Below are positions 26,538 through 35,279 of a DNA stretch of 64,000 bases, piece by piece. Origin of the DNA: Thiomonas sp. FB-Cd (GTDB taxonomy: Bacteria > Pseudomonadota > Gammaproteobacteria > Burkholderiales > Burkholderiaceae_C); contig NZ_JPOE01000002.1 of assembly GCF_000733775.1 (NCBI RefSeq), positions 124,001-188,000 of the forward strand, given 5' to 3'. A program made the translations under genes and the position numbers. Numbering within the stretch: the stretch's first letter is position 1; the number at the start of each line of letters is the position of its first letter. A model generated the notes under the pieces. That model saw nothing but the letters and a program-made list of their open reading frames with translations, did not search any database and had not been told where the DNA came from.

Positions 26538-28351
26538 GCACGGTGACCACCCCCAACGGCTACACGCTGGACACCTCGGGTCGGCGCGTGGTGGTCGATC
26601 CGGTCACCCGGATCGAGGGCCACATGCGCTGTGAGGTCAATGTCGACCAGGACAACATGATCCGCAACGCGGTGTCCACCGGCACCATGTGGCGGGGCCT
26701 GGAAGTGATCGTCAAGGGTCGTGACCCGCGCGACGTCTGGGCCTTCGTGGAGCGCATTTGCGGCGTCTGCACCGGCTGCCACGCGCTGGCGTCTGTGCGT
26801 GCGGTCGAAGACGCGCTAAATATTAAGATTCCAAAGAACGCCTATCTCATTCGCGAAATGATGGCCAAGACCCTGCAGGTCCACGACCACGTGGTGCACT
26901 TCTATCACCTGCACGCGCTGGACTGGGTAAACCCTTTGAACGCCCTCAAGGCCGATCCGAAGGCAACGTCGGTGCTGCAGCAGACGGTGTCGCCGAACCA
27001 TCCGCAATCCAGCCCCGGCTACTTCCGTGATATCCAGTCGCGCATCAAGAAGTTCGTGGACTCGGGCCAGCTTGGGCCGTTCAAGAATGGCTACTGGAGC
27101 AACCCGGCCTACAAGCTGTCGCCCGAGGCCGACCTGATGGGTGTCACGCATTACCTCGAAGCGCTGGACATGCAGCGCGAGTTCGTGAAGGTGCACACCA
27201 TCTTCGGCGGCAAAAACCCACACCCCAATTACCTGGTGGGCGGCGTGCCCTGCGCCATCAATATGGACGGCGACCTCGCCGCAGGCGCTCCACTGAATAT
27301 GGAGCGCCTTGAGTTCGTGCGCAGCCGCATCCATGAGATGGTGGAATTCTGCAGGAACGTCTACGTGCCCGACGTGATTGCTATCGCCAGCTTCTACAAG
27401 GATTGGCTGTACGGCGGTGGGCTGGGCGCCAAGAGCGTGATGGACTACGGAGACTACGCCAAGGTGCAATACGACAAGTCAACCAACCAGATGCCTGGCG
27501 GCGTCATCCTCAACGGCAATTGGGATGAGGTGTTCGAGGTCGATCCGCGCGATCCGGCCCAGGTCCAGGAGTTCGTGACCCACTCCTGGTACACCTACCC
27601 GGGGCAGGAGAACAAGGGACTCCACCCCTGGGACGGCATAACCGATCCGAAATTCGAGCTCGGCCCCAACACCAAAGGTACCAAGACCAATATCCAGGAG
27701 ATCGACGAGTCGGCCAAATACTCATGGATCAAGGCGCCACGCTGGAAAGGTCATGCGGTGGAGGTTGGGCCGCTATCTCGCTACACGCTGGCATACGCCA
27801 AGAAGTTCCCGCATCAACGCGAACAGGTGGACCGCGGCGTGGCGTTCTTCAACCAACTTGCCGGCACGAATTTGGATGCAAAGGCCGTTTTGCAGACCAC
27901 GATCGGCCGCACCTTGGCGCGCGCCCTGGAGGCCGAGTATTGCGCCGACATGATGGTGGATGACTGGAACGACCTCATCGCCAACATCAAGGCGGGCGAC
28001 ACGGCGACCGCCAACATGGAGAAGTGGGACCCGAGCACCTGGCCCAAGGAGGCCAAGGGCGTTGCGACAGTGTCTGCCCCGCGTGGCGCGCTGGGTCACT
28101 GGGTGCGCATCAAAGATGGTCGCATCGAGAACTACCAGGCCGTGGTGCCAACCACCTGGAACGGATCGCCGCGCGATCCAGCCGGGAACATTGGCGCTTT
28201 CGAGGCTAGCCTGATGAATACCAAGATGGAGCGCCCGGACGAGCCAGTCGAGATCTTGCGCACCCTGCACAGCTTCGACCCCTGCCTGGCCTGCTCCACT
28301 CATGTGATGAGCGAGGACGGAAGTGAACTCACCCGGGTGAAGGTGCGCTGA
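26534..28351 (+). CDS. hupL: Uptake [NiFe] hydrogenase large subunit (group 1d)
   Basis: The catalytic subunit, 605 residues (HupL/HoxG/HyaB). The L1 motif [11 protein letters not shown] (Cys76, Cys79) and L2 motif DPCLACSTH (Cys584, Cys587, His590) bind the NiFe centre. The 15 residues after His590, [15 protein letters not shown], are the tail removed by HupD. H2 oxidation feeds electrons through HupS to the cytochrome HupC. Sequence and partner place it in group 1d. Confidence 0.98.
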   Translation: MSTVTTPNGYTLDTSGRRVVVDPVTRIEGHMRCEVNVDQDNMIRNAVSTGTMWRGLEVIVKGRDPRDVWAFVERICGVCTGCHALASVRAVEDALNIKIPKNAYLIREMMAKTLQVHDHVVHFYHLHALDWVNPLNALKADPKATSVLQQTVSPNHPQSSPGYFRDIQSRIKKFVDSGQLGPFKNGYWSNPAYKLSPEADLMGVTHYLEALDMQREFVKVHTIFGGKNPHPNYLVGGVPCAINMDGDLAAGAPLNMERLEFVRSRIHEMVEFCRNVYVPDVIAIASFYKDWLYGGGLGAKSVMDYGDYAKVQYDKSTNQMPGGVILNGNWDEVFEVDPRDPAQVQEFVTHSWYTYPGQENKGLHPWDGITDPKFELGPNTKGTKTNIQEIDESAKYSWIKAPRWKGHAVEVGPLSRYTLAYAKKFPHQREQVDRGVAFFNQLAGTNLDAKAVLQTTIGRTLARALEAEYCADMMVDDWNDLIANIKAGDTATANMEKWDPSTWPKEAKGVATVSAPRGALGHWVRIKDGRIENYQAVVPTTWNGSPRDPAGNIGAFEASLMNTKMERPDEPVEILRTLHSFDPCLACSTHVMSEDGSELTRVKVR

Positions 28352-28353
28352 CA

Positions 28354-28383
28354 GCGTGGCCTGCGCCTTTGGCCGGGCCACGC
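28354..28383 (+). other. Intergenic hairpin between hupL and hupC
   Basis: GCGTGGCC (28354-28361) and GGCCACGC (28376-28383) form an 8-bp GC-rich stem with a 14-base loop, starting two bases after the hupL stop. No poly-T follows, so it is not a classic terminator. It could stabilise the hupSL message or lower hupC expression. Confidence 0.5.
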
Positions 28384-28408
28384 GCCATTGACCAATCAGG
28401 AGACAAAC

Positions 28409-29128
28409 ATGAGCGCGCAGTCCACGCATCAAACCCATGCCGAGCCGGCGGTGTATGTTTACGAGGCACCGATCCGATTATGGCACTGGATCCAGTTCTT
28501 TGCCATCGCGACGTTGTGCGTGACAGGGTTTTTTATCGGCCATCCGTTGCCCAGTCAGCCGGGCCAGGCCTACGACCACTTCCTGATGGGCTACATCCGT
28601 TTCGCCCACTTCACGGCAGCGTACATCTTCATCATTGGCTTTTTATTTCGCATCTACTGGGCCTTCGCGGGCAATTTGCATGCCCGCGAAATCTTTCTGC
28701 CGCCCTTCTTTCGAGGCGAGTACTGGCGCGGTGTTTGGCATGAGATTAAGTGGTACCTGTTTCTCGCCCGCGAGCCGAACAAGTATTCAGGTCACAACCC
28801 GCTCGCCATTCTGGCGATGCACGTCATGTTTGTGTGGGGATCGATCTTCATCATCCTCACTGGGCTCGCCCTATTCGGCGAGGGAACGCTGGAAGGTTCA
28901 TGGCAATACGATTGGTTTTCGTCATGGATCACCCCGATCTTCGGACAGCCCCAGGCTGTGCGCACCGCGCACCATTTAGCGATGTGGTACCTGATCACGT
29001 TCATCCTCGTGCACATCTACGTGGCTATTCGCGAGGACATCATGTCGCGCCAGTCCATCGTCAGTTCCATGATCAGCGGCTGGCGGACCTTCAAGGACAC
29101 CCGCCGTGTCAAGGGTGACGAGTTCTGA
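28409..29128 (+). CDS. hupC: Hydrogenase b-type cytochrome HupC/HoxZ
   Basis: A 239-residue membrane di-heme cytochrome b that anchors the HupSL dimer and reduces quinone. I start at the ATG at 28409, preceded by AGGAG. Four to five membrane segments are seen, with heme-ligand histidines in RLWHWIQFF, YIRFAHFTAAY and the RTAHHLAMW/ILVHIY pair. The family segment NPLAILAMHVMFVWG is clear. It is 57 bases after hupL. Confidence 0.95.
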   Translation: MSAQSTHQTHAEPAVYVYEAPIRLWHWIQFFAIATLCVTGFFIGHPLPSQPGQAYDHFLMGYIRFAHFTAAYIFIIGFLFRIYWAFAGNLHAREIFLPPFFRGEYWRGVWHEIKWYLFLAREPNKYSGHNPLAILAMHVMFVWGSIFIILTGLALFGEGTLEGSWQYDWFSSWITPIFGQPQAVRTAHHLAMWYLITFILVHIYVAIREDIMSRQSIVSSMISGWRTFKDTRRVKGDEF

Positions 29129-29198
29129 GTAAACTCCTCGGGGCGGTGCTCATGTCGGCCGCGTCCTGCCATCTAACCGACATTCTGGGATTGATCGC

Positions 29199-30404
29199 TT
29201 GAACTGCGATGCAACAGCCGTGCTGACGCCCCGCCCACGTGCGCGCGGGCTGGGCGCCTTGAGGTTTGATCGAGATGAGTGGGCGCAGCTCGCCGGCTAC
29301 TACGGCTTTATCGTCGTGCTGCACCTTGCCGGATGGGGGCTCTACCTTTATTACGCCGAGCGTTACCCTGCGATGATCGGTCTGGGGCTGACGGCCTACC
29401 TCTTCGGGCTACGCCACGCCTTCGACGCCGACCACATCGCCGCTGTCGACGACACCGTGCGGCTGCTCGTGCAGGAGGGCAGCAAGCCCCTCGGCGTCGG
29501 TTTTTTCTTTTCTCTGGGCCATTCCACGGTGGTCTTCCTGCTGACGGTGTTCGCCGCGTTCATGGTGAGTGCTGTGAAGACCCATATGCCGGAGATGCAG
29601 CACATTGGCGGTATCCTGGGTACGGGCGTGTCCGGCATCTTTCTGGTGATCATCGGGGCGCTTAACCTGTTGATCCTGCTCGATCTGCTCAAGGTATGGA
29701 ACGGAGCTCGACGCGGGGTGCACGACCATCATCATGTGAATACCTTGCTGGCCAAGCGCGGCCTGTTCTACCGGCTGTTCGGCGGACGGTTGCAGCGGGT
29801 CATCAAGCAAAGCTGGCAGATGTATCCGGTGGGGTTCCTGTTCGGCCTTGGGTTCGATACGGCGTCCGAGATTGGCCTGCTGGCCATGACCGCAGGCGCT
29901 GCCACGGGCAACCTACCGGTTCCGGCCGTGCTGTCGCTACCCATTCTGTTCACCGCGGGGATGTCCGCCATGGACACCACAGACGGCGTTCTGATGACCA
30001 AGGCCTACGGCTGGGCGCTGGCCAACCCGCTACGTCGGATCTTCTACAACATCAGCACCACCTTGCTGTCGGTGCTGGTCGCCCTCGTCCTGGGTGGCGT
30101 TGAGTTGCTGCAGGTGATCATCCCCGCCATCGGCTGGCAGGGCAGGGTAGCCGATGCTATCGTGAACCTGAACCTCGGTGATCTGGGCTATCTGATCGTC
30201 GGTCTGTTTTTGGTCGCGTGGCTGTCGTCGCTGGTCGCGTGGGCGCTGGGCTACAAGCGTCGAGCGACCCAGGCGGTTGCTGAGCCGACGCTGCACCGCC
30301 ACGAGCATGCCCACGACGACGGGACCAGCCACGAGCACTTTCACTGTTCGCGCCGGCCGCAGACTGAGCCAGCCTACCGACAAATCGGTGAGCCATACCA
30401 ATGA
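29199..30404 (+). CDS. hoxN: NiCoT-family high-affinity nickel permease (HoxN/NixA type)
   Basis: A nickel/cobalt permease supplying nickel to the hydrogenase. It has eight predicted membrane segments and the NiCoT signatures RHAFDADHIAAVDD, FFFSLGHSTVVF and LFGLGFDTASEIG. The tail is histidine-rich (HRHEHAHDDGTSHEHFH). The frame opens at a TTG (29199) with GGGA upstream; a GTG at 29220 is also possible and no ATG fits before the first helix. It follows hupC by 70 bases and is probably in the same transcript. Confidence 0.93.
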   Translation: MNCDATAVLTPRPRARGLGALRFDRDEWAQLAGYYGFIVVLHLAGWGLYLYYAERYPAMIGLGLTAYLFGLRHAFDADHIAAVDDTVRLLVQEGSKPLGVGFFFSLGHSTVVFLLTVFAAFMVSAVKTHMPEMQHIGGILGTGVSGIFLVIIGALNLLILLDLLKVWNGARRGVHDHHHVNTLLAKRGLFYRLFGGRLQRVIKQSWQMYPVGFLFGLGFDTASEIGLLAMTAGAATGNLPVPAVLSLPILFTAGMSAMDTTDGVLMTKAYGWALANPLRRIFYNISTTLLSVLVALVLGGVELLQVIIPAIGWQGRVADAIVNLNLGDLGYLIVGLFLVAWLSSLVAWALGYKRRATQAVAEPTLHRHEHAHDDGTSHEHFHCSRRPQTEPAYRQIGEPYQ

Positions 30405-30462
30405 TTGCGGAACGCGCATGAAGCTTCGGTATCGTCTTGCGGTAAGCGGCTCAGCGAGAGAC

Positions 30463-30929
30463 GTCGTTAGTCCGCCGAGATTTGGCTCATTCACCGTCGG
30501 CGGCAACACCCCGAGATCATCTTGGAGGGCTGGACGACAAGCTTGCCCAAGGCCATCAGCGCCGAGGCGATCATCGACCTGTACGCCGGGCACGCCACGC
30601 ACGAGCAGTTCCATGCGGAATTCAAAACCGACATGGATCTGGAGCGACTGCCCTCGGGGAAGTTCGACACGAACGATCTTGTCTGCCAGCTTGCGGCCCT
30701 GACGATGAACGTGCTGCGCCTCATGGGTCAGCAAGGGCTGCTGGGGCCGCATGCACCGGTGCGCCATGCGGCCAGGCGACGGCGTCTGAAGACTGTGATC
30801 CAGGAGATTGTCATCCGCGCAGCACGCGTGATCAACCATGGCGGGCGGCTGTGGTTGGGACTGGGCGCCAACGACAATGCAGCCCGTGCCTTTTGCGATC
30901 TGCATGCGCAGTTCGCCGCCAGCGGCTGA
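30463..30929 (+). pseudogene. IS1380-family transposase remnant (C-terminal)
   Basis: The frame reads EIWLIHRRRQHPEIILEGW and continues through AGHATHEQFHAEFKTDMD and LPSGKFDTNDLVCQLAALTMN, the C-terminal part of IS1380-family transposases. An in-frame stop lies just upstream (near 30460), and the catalytic N-terminal two-thirds is missing. A DHAT-rich ATG at 30522 would give only 135 residues. It is a dead mobile-element fragment at the 3' edge of the hydrogenase locus. Confidence 0.75.
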
Positions 30930-31363
30930 AGACGCAGCACGCGCTTGTTCAACCCCACTGGACACCAACATCAAGGACTCGGCGGGAGAATGGCTGCGCG
31001 CAACCCATCCGAAATGACCGATCAAGGGGGCCCATCGTCTGCGCACGGCCCCAAAAGCATCATCGCCACGGTGATCGACCCATGAATCTGTGGGCAATCG
31101 GGAAAATTGGCACGCCACGATCAGATCTCAGGTCAGTGGATTATCCAAGGTCACGGATTCAGGAATGTTATCTGCCCACTCTATTACGATCGCCGTCTAC
31201 TCGACCTGTTCCAGCATCGGCAAATCTGGCCGGAGCCCTTCAGGATGCGAGATTTGACATCCAACTCGCCCTCACCCTGATTGACCGACAGAACCAACAT
31301 GCAGTTCCAACACGCCATTTCAGATGCCCGTACCTCGCTTGAGATCGTCGTTTGAGTGCTTGC
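30930..31363. other. Intergenic stretch between IS remnant and integrase
   Basis: No gene, RNA or terminator is recognisable in these 430 bases. Confidence 0.4.
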
Positions 31364-32413
31364 TTACCCTAGCTTCTGCGCCAACTTCTCCGCCTCGATG
31401 TGGGTGTAGCGCTTGAGCATGGCGAGTGACTTGTGGCCGGTCATCGAAGCCACTTCCATGACGCCAAGGCCTTTCTCGAACAAGCGCGACGTGGCTTCGT
31501 GGCGCAGATCGTGGAAGTGCAACTCGGCCAGGAATGCCTGATCGGGCTTCTTGGCAGACTTGGCGCAGTCGGCTTGATACGCAGCCAGGGCGCGGGCCTT
31601 GCAGCGCTGCCAGAGCTTTTCAAAGCTACCGTTTTCCTTGTTTGGCTTCCACGAGAACACTTTGCAATCGATCCTGCGTGGCAGGTTTTGCAGGGCTTCT
31701 ACGGCAGCGCTGGACAGAGCCACGGTGCGGCTCTCGCCATTCTTGGTGTCCATCAAGTGCGCCGTGCGCCGCTGCAGATCGATCCGTTCCCATTCCAAGC
31801 CGAGCAATTCGCCCATGCGCATGCTGGTCTCTACTGCCAGCACGATGACTTGGCGAAGGCCAAGCGCCCGCCCTTGATCTGCGCCCTTGAGCAAGTAATC
31901 GAGTTCACCTGGCCGCAAGCGCCGATCCCGTGCCTTTGGCTCGGCGGGCTTGCGAACCGTGCGCACTGGGTTGCCGGCAGGGAGCGGGATCGACAGCTCG
32001 CGCTCGGCGAATGCGAAGAGAGTGGATAGGGCGACCAGATGATGCTTTGCGGACTTCGGGGCATAGCCCTCGGCGATCAGATGATCGCGCCATGCTGCAA
32101 CATCGATGCTGCGGATGTTGCCCAGGAAAAATGCTCCGAAGCGCGTCTCGATGTTGCGCAGCAGGGTTGGCCTGGCCGCATCGCGCAGCGTGGGCAGCAC
32201 CGATACCCGGTAGCGTTGGCACAGCTCCGCTACAGTCACACGCTGCGCCTGATCGTTCAGCGCCGCGATGTTGCCGCGCTGCGCTTCGCGCTCGACCTCA
32301 CGTGCCCATGCTTCGGCGTCAGCCTTGAGGTCAAAAGTCCGACTGAGCGATGGCATGCCCCGCCTGCGGATTTGTGCTCTCCACCCGTTTTTGCGTTGTT
32401 CGATATGCGCCAT
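31364..32413 (-). CDS. int: Tyrosine recombinase (phage/island integrase)
   Basis: A 349-residue tyrosine recombinase starting at the ATG at 32413 with GGGGGAA upstream. It has the Arm-DNA-binding domain (KNGWRAQIRRRG), a SAM-like core-binding domain (SIDVAAWRDHLIAEG), and a catalytic domain with ETSMRMGELLGLEW (Arg), HDLRHEATSRL (His-x-x-Arg-His) and TGHKSLAMLKRYTH (His and Tyr nucleophile). The 5' end faces the tRNA-Arg fragment 90 bases away, the usual arrangement for an integrase next to its attachment site. It probably mobilised the hydrogenase region to its left. Confidence 0.95.
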   Translation of the reverse strand: MAHIEQRKNGWRAQIRRRGMPSLSRTFDLKADAEAWAREVEREAQRGNIAALNDQAQRVTVAELCQRYRVSVLPTLRDAARPTLLRNIETRFGAFFLGNIRSIDVAAWRDHLIAEGYAPKSAKHHLVALSTLFAFAERELSIPLPAGNPVRTVRKPAEPKARDRRLRPGELDYLLKGADQGRALGLRQVIVLAVETSMRMGELLGLEWERIDLQRRTAHLMDTKNGESRTVALSSAAVEALQNLPRRIDCKVFSWKPNKENGSFEKLWQRCKARALAAYQADCAKSAKKPDQAFLAELHFHDLRHEATSRLFEKGLGVMEVASMTGHKSLAMLKRYTHIEAEKLAQKLG

Positions 32414-32499
32414 GCATTCCCCCTGGATTCCCCCAAATAGCCTTGTCAAAAACTTGGAAACCTTGCAATCATTGGCTTGCAAGCCTAATGCAATTCTGG

Positions 32500-32544
32500 C
32501 TACGAACCAAGGGGTCGTGGGTTCGAATCCTGCCGGGCGCACCA
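32500..32544 (+). other. Attachment site (attR): 3' fragment of tRNA-Arg(ACG)
   Basis: The sequence matches the 3' part of an Arg(ACG) tRNA: anticodon loop CTACGAA (32500-32506), T-loop stem GTGGG/CCTGC around TTCGAAT, acceptor strand CGGGCGC (32534-32540), discriminator A and CCA (32542-32544). The matching 5' acceptor strand GCGCCCG and D arm are absent, and the anticodon stem mismatches. It is therefore a duplicated tRNA end created by site-specific integration, not a functional gene. The intact tRNA should sit left of this window. Confidence 0.8.
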
Positions 32545-32578
32545 GTCTTGCTAAGAAAAGCAACATGTTTTAAAGAAA

Positions 32579-32604
32579 AGCCCACACATTAACGTGGGCT
32601 TTTT
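32579..32604 (+). terminator. Rho-independent terminator after the tRNA-Arg fragment
   Basis: AGCCCAC (32579-32585) and GTGGGCT (32594-32600) form a stem with an 8-base loop, followed by TTTTT. It is presumably the native terminator of the tRNA-Arg gene, left at this end by the integration. Confidence 0.85.
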
Positions 32605-32901
32605 CGCCTGTGTGGGCATTCCATGCCCGCGCGTGAATGGGGTCGCGGGACCTCGGTGAGCCTTTTGCGCGATCGCTTCCCGCACGGGATGGGCGATGAT
32701 TCTGCGTCCAGATGATCACCCCCGCCAACCACCAAAGCGGGTGGCATTTCCCTTGGACAATTTCCTCGCCTCGATGTCATGCTGTAGGGCCTGAGCGTGG
32801 GCGCGCTCTAGCGTTCCCCCATCCTGGCGCCCTCCGTGGCCACAATGCCCTTGTCGGGGACCATGCACAATGCATCCGCATTCCTCTATGACCCTCAAAC
32901 C
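32605..32901. other. Intergenic stretch upstream of livK-like gene
   Basis: About 300 bases of high-GC sequence with no recognisable gene or RNA. It presumably includes the promoter of the gene that follows. Confidence 0.4.
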
Positions 32902-34095
32902 ATGACTGGCAACTCCCGCGTTGCGCGTTTCACTGTTTGTCTTTTGGCTCTGGCCTGCAGCGGGCTGGCGCGGGCTGGCGCGCCTGATGGCTTAGCTAGC
33001 CCGCGCCAGACGACGCCGGATCAACAACCTTCGATGACCGTCGTTATCGGCAGTGCAGCACCTCTTTCCGGAGCGCAGGCGGCATTCGGGACGGACAATA
33101 CCGACGGCGTGCGCATGGCTATCGACGATCTGAACAAGAGAGACATCCAAATCGGCGGCCACAGGGTGGTTTGGAGGCTCGACGCGCAGGACGATAAGGC
33201 GGATCCGTCAAGGGCAGTGCAGGTGGCGCGAAGATTTGTCGCCGAGCATGTGAATGGCGTGATTGGCCACTTGAACTCAAGCTGCACAGCAGCTGCCGCG
33301 CCGATCTATGCATCGGCTGGCATTCCAGAGATCACGCCATCGGCCAGCGATCCGAAAATTGCGCAGCACGGCTATCGGTCCTTTTATCGCATTATTGCGA
33401 ACGATTATGCGATCGGTGCCGGCCTCGCGTTGTATGCACAGAAAGGCCTGAAGGCAAAAACAGCGGCCATCGTGGACGATGGGACTGACTATGGCAGCAG
33501 TATTGCGCAGGCCTTCGCGCGTGTAGCAAAGTCCTTAGGGATCCAGATTCTGGATCAGGAAAGCGTGAACCCGACAGCAACCAAATTTGAAGAGATCGTC
33601 GACAAGATCGGGCGCCTTGAACCGGACGTTGTGTTCTACGGCGGCATGGCACCTCAGGCCAGCACTTTGTTGCAGCAAATGCGCAGACAAGGCAGCAAAG
33701 CGCGATTCCTTGGTGGCGACGGGATCTGCACGCCGGAGTTTGCCAAGCTAGCGGGCACGGCTGCGAATTCGAACGTCATCTGTGCCGAAGGCGGCGTGCC
33801 CATGGCGAGAATGCCCTCCGGCTCGGCGTGGAAGGATCGCTTCGATGCCCAATTCGGCGCCTCGACTTTTCAACTCTATGCGCCTTACGCCTATGACGCC
33901 ACAATGCTGTTGGCGCAAGCGATGATCGAGACGGGCTCCGTGAGCCCCCAGATTTACCGCCATGCCATTCGGCACATAGGCTATGACGGCGTGACCAAGA
34001 GCAACATTCAGTTCAACAGCGACGGCGAACTTGTTGATCCCGCAATCACGATTTCGAGTTTTCCGGGTGGCCACAAAACAGCGCTCAGCCGATGA
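32902..34095 (+). CDS. Branched-chain amino acid-type periplasmic binding protein (LivK family)
   Basis: A 397-residue type-1 periplasmic binding protein. The ATG at 32902 gives a signal peptide (SRVARFTVCLLALACSGLARA). Segments VVIGSAAPLSGAQAAFG, NGVIGHLNSSCTAAAAPIY and DDGTDYGSSIAQAF are typical LivK ligand-site regions. It would bind an amino acid or similar small molecule for an ABC importer, but no permease or ATPase gene is nearby, so the partner transporter is elsewhere or lost. A terminator follows at 34153. Confidence 0.88.
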   Translation: MTGNSRVARFTVCLLALACSGLARAGAPDGLASPRQTTPDQQPSMTVVIGSAAPLSGAQAAFGTDNTDGVRMAIDDLNKRDIQIGGHRVVWRLDAQDDKADPSRAVQVARRFVAEHVNGVIGHLNSSCTAAAAPIYASAGIPEITPSASDPKIAQHGYRSFYRIIANDYAIGAGLALYAQKGLKAKTAAIVDDGTDYGSSIAQAFARVAKSLGIQILDQESVNPTATKFEEIVDKIGRLEPDVVFYGGMAPQASTLLQQMRRQGSKARFLGGDGICTPEFAKLAGTAANSNVICAEGGVPMARMPSGSAWKDRFDAQFGASTFQLYAPYAYDATMLLAQAMIETGSVSPQIYRHAIRHIGYDGVTKSNIQFNSDGELVDPAITISSFPGGHKTALSR

Positions 34096-34150
34096 GCTTG
34101 GCTCAGCGATCCGGCGATCCGCAGTGTGCTTTAGCGAGTCATCACAAAAA

Positions 34151-34177
34151 AACGGGGGCGCAGAGCGCCCCCGTTTT
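34151..34177. terminator. Bidirectional rho-independent terminator
   Basis: CGGGGGCGC (34153-34161) and GCGCCCCCG (34165-34173) pair around AGA, with a preceding A7 run and a following T4. It lies between the convergent livK-like gene and the cytochrome c gene and would end transcription from both sides. Confidence 0.9.
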
Positions 34178-34200
34178 CATAACAGCATGGTGCCGAGAAA

Positions 34201-34515
34201 TTACTTCTTCATGCTCAGAATCCAAGTCACCAGCTCTTTGGCTTCCGCCGGGGTGACCTGAGGATTGGCAGGCATGGGCACTGGACCCCACACACCGGAG
34301 ACACCGTGCAGCACGGCGTTCACCAGCGTGGCTTCGGCCCCCGGCTTGCCAGCGTACTTGGCGGCCACATCTTGGTAGGACGGGCCAACGAGCTTCTTGT
34401 CCACTGCATGGCACGCCAAGCAGTTCTTGGACTTGGCCAGGGCAGTCATGTCGGCGGCGTACGCTTGCGACACGCCGGCAACGGCTAGACCGACAGCAAT
34501 CACAATTTTTTTCAT
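34201..34515 (-). CDS. Small periplasmic c-type cytochrome (c8/c551 type)
   Basis: A 104-residue preprotein with signal peptide MKKIVIAVGLAVAGVSQAYA, then one heme c motif CLACH (residues 32-36) and a distal methionine in PVPMPANPQ. The mature protein is about 83 residues, the size of class I cytochromes c8/c551. It carries electrons in the periplasm; specific partners are unknown. Confidence 0.92.
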   Translation of the reverse strand: MKKIVIAVGLAVAGVSQAYAADMTALAKSKNCLACHAVDKKLVGPSYQDVAAKYAGKPGAEATLVNAVLHGVSGVWGPVPMPANPQVTPAEAKELVTWILSMKK

Positions 34516-34682
34516 TCCAGATCTCCAAGGTTGAGCGAAGCTATCCGCTATAACGCCACGGCATGCAGACGGTTGACATGCTTGATGCACTCAGCGCAAC
34601 AGCAGCGAGAATGCTAACCGACACGCAGGTGTTTACATGTAAATCGGAACTGAATATTGATCCTGGCTCAGGGGGAACAGCG

Positions 34683-34922
34683 ATGTGGATCTTGATTGTT
34701 GCAATCGTGCTACTCGGTTTGAAGCTGGCCGCAATCGGCCCTTTTGCCAATCTGTCGTGGTGGTGGGTAGCTGTGCCGCTGGCATTGGTATTTCTGTGGT
34801 GGGAAATCATTGATCCCATGTTTGCCGTGTCGCAAAAACGCGCTCAGCGTGAAATGGATGATCGCAAGAAGGAGCGCAACGAACGCGCGCGAAGATTTCT
34901 CGGTATGCGTCCACGCAAGTAA
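34683..34922 (+). CDS. Small Trp-rich membrane protein
   Basis: A 79-residue protein with two membrane segments rich in tryptophan (MWILIVAIVLLGL, then SWWWVAVPLALVFLWWEI) and a basic cytoplasmic tail (DDRKKERNERARRFLG). It matches the TIGR04438-type 'small Trp-rich protein' found near gcv genes in betaproteobacteria. The frame extends further upstream, but the ATG at 34683 starts the conserved part. Function unknown. Confidence 0.8.
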   Translation: MWILIVAIVLLGLKLAAIGPFANLSWWWVAVPLALVFLWWEIIDPMFAVSQKRAQREMDDRKKERNERARRFLGMRPRK

Positions 34923-34984
34923 AAAAAGATGGGAAGCGACAGGGGACGCGAGCAGCCGCTGATGGGCATGCGATACACTCGCCA

Positions 34985-35230
34985 ACTGTCAGGAGAGTGT
35001 CGACGGGCTTGCAAATTGCGCGCGGCCCGAAGGCCGCCGAAGGCGTAAATCCGAGCAGCTTTGAGGCTGTTGGGGTGTACCGCTCAGGCAAAAGGACTGA
35101 CGACACCCTCACGGGTGACCTCACTGGAGAGCGGCGCCCGTTTTCGGGGGCCCACCGAAGGGGCAAGCCGGGCGGCATGCATGCATGCTCCGTACGGTCA
35201 ATCTCTCAGGTACCAAGGACAGCGGGGCGT
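34985..35230 (+). ncRNA. Tandem glycine riboswitch
   Basis: Two glycine aptamers lie in a row upstream of gcvT. Aptamer 1 (about 34985-35105) has CAGGAGAG, then CCGAAGGCGTAA, then CAGGCAAAAGGACTGACG. Aptamer 2 (about 35106-35230) has CTGGAGAG, CCGAAGGGGCAA and CAGGTACCAAGGACAG. These are the conserved core elements of the family. Glycine binding is expected to switch on the downstream cleavage operon. A CGCCGG/CCGGCG stem (35234-35252) precedes the gcvT ribosome binding site and may be part of the switch. Confidence 0.93.
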
Positions 35231-35279
35231 CATCGCCGGAATTGGCCCGGCGGATTTCTGCACGCCTTTGGAGACGCCT

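Noticed and set aside
32500..32544. Complete tRNA gene
   Set aside because: Only the anticodon loop to CCA part is present; the 5' acceptor strand and D arm are missing and the anticodon stem mismatches. It is an attachment-site fragment.
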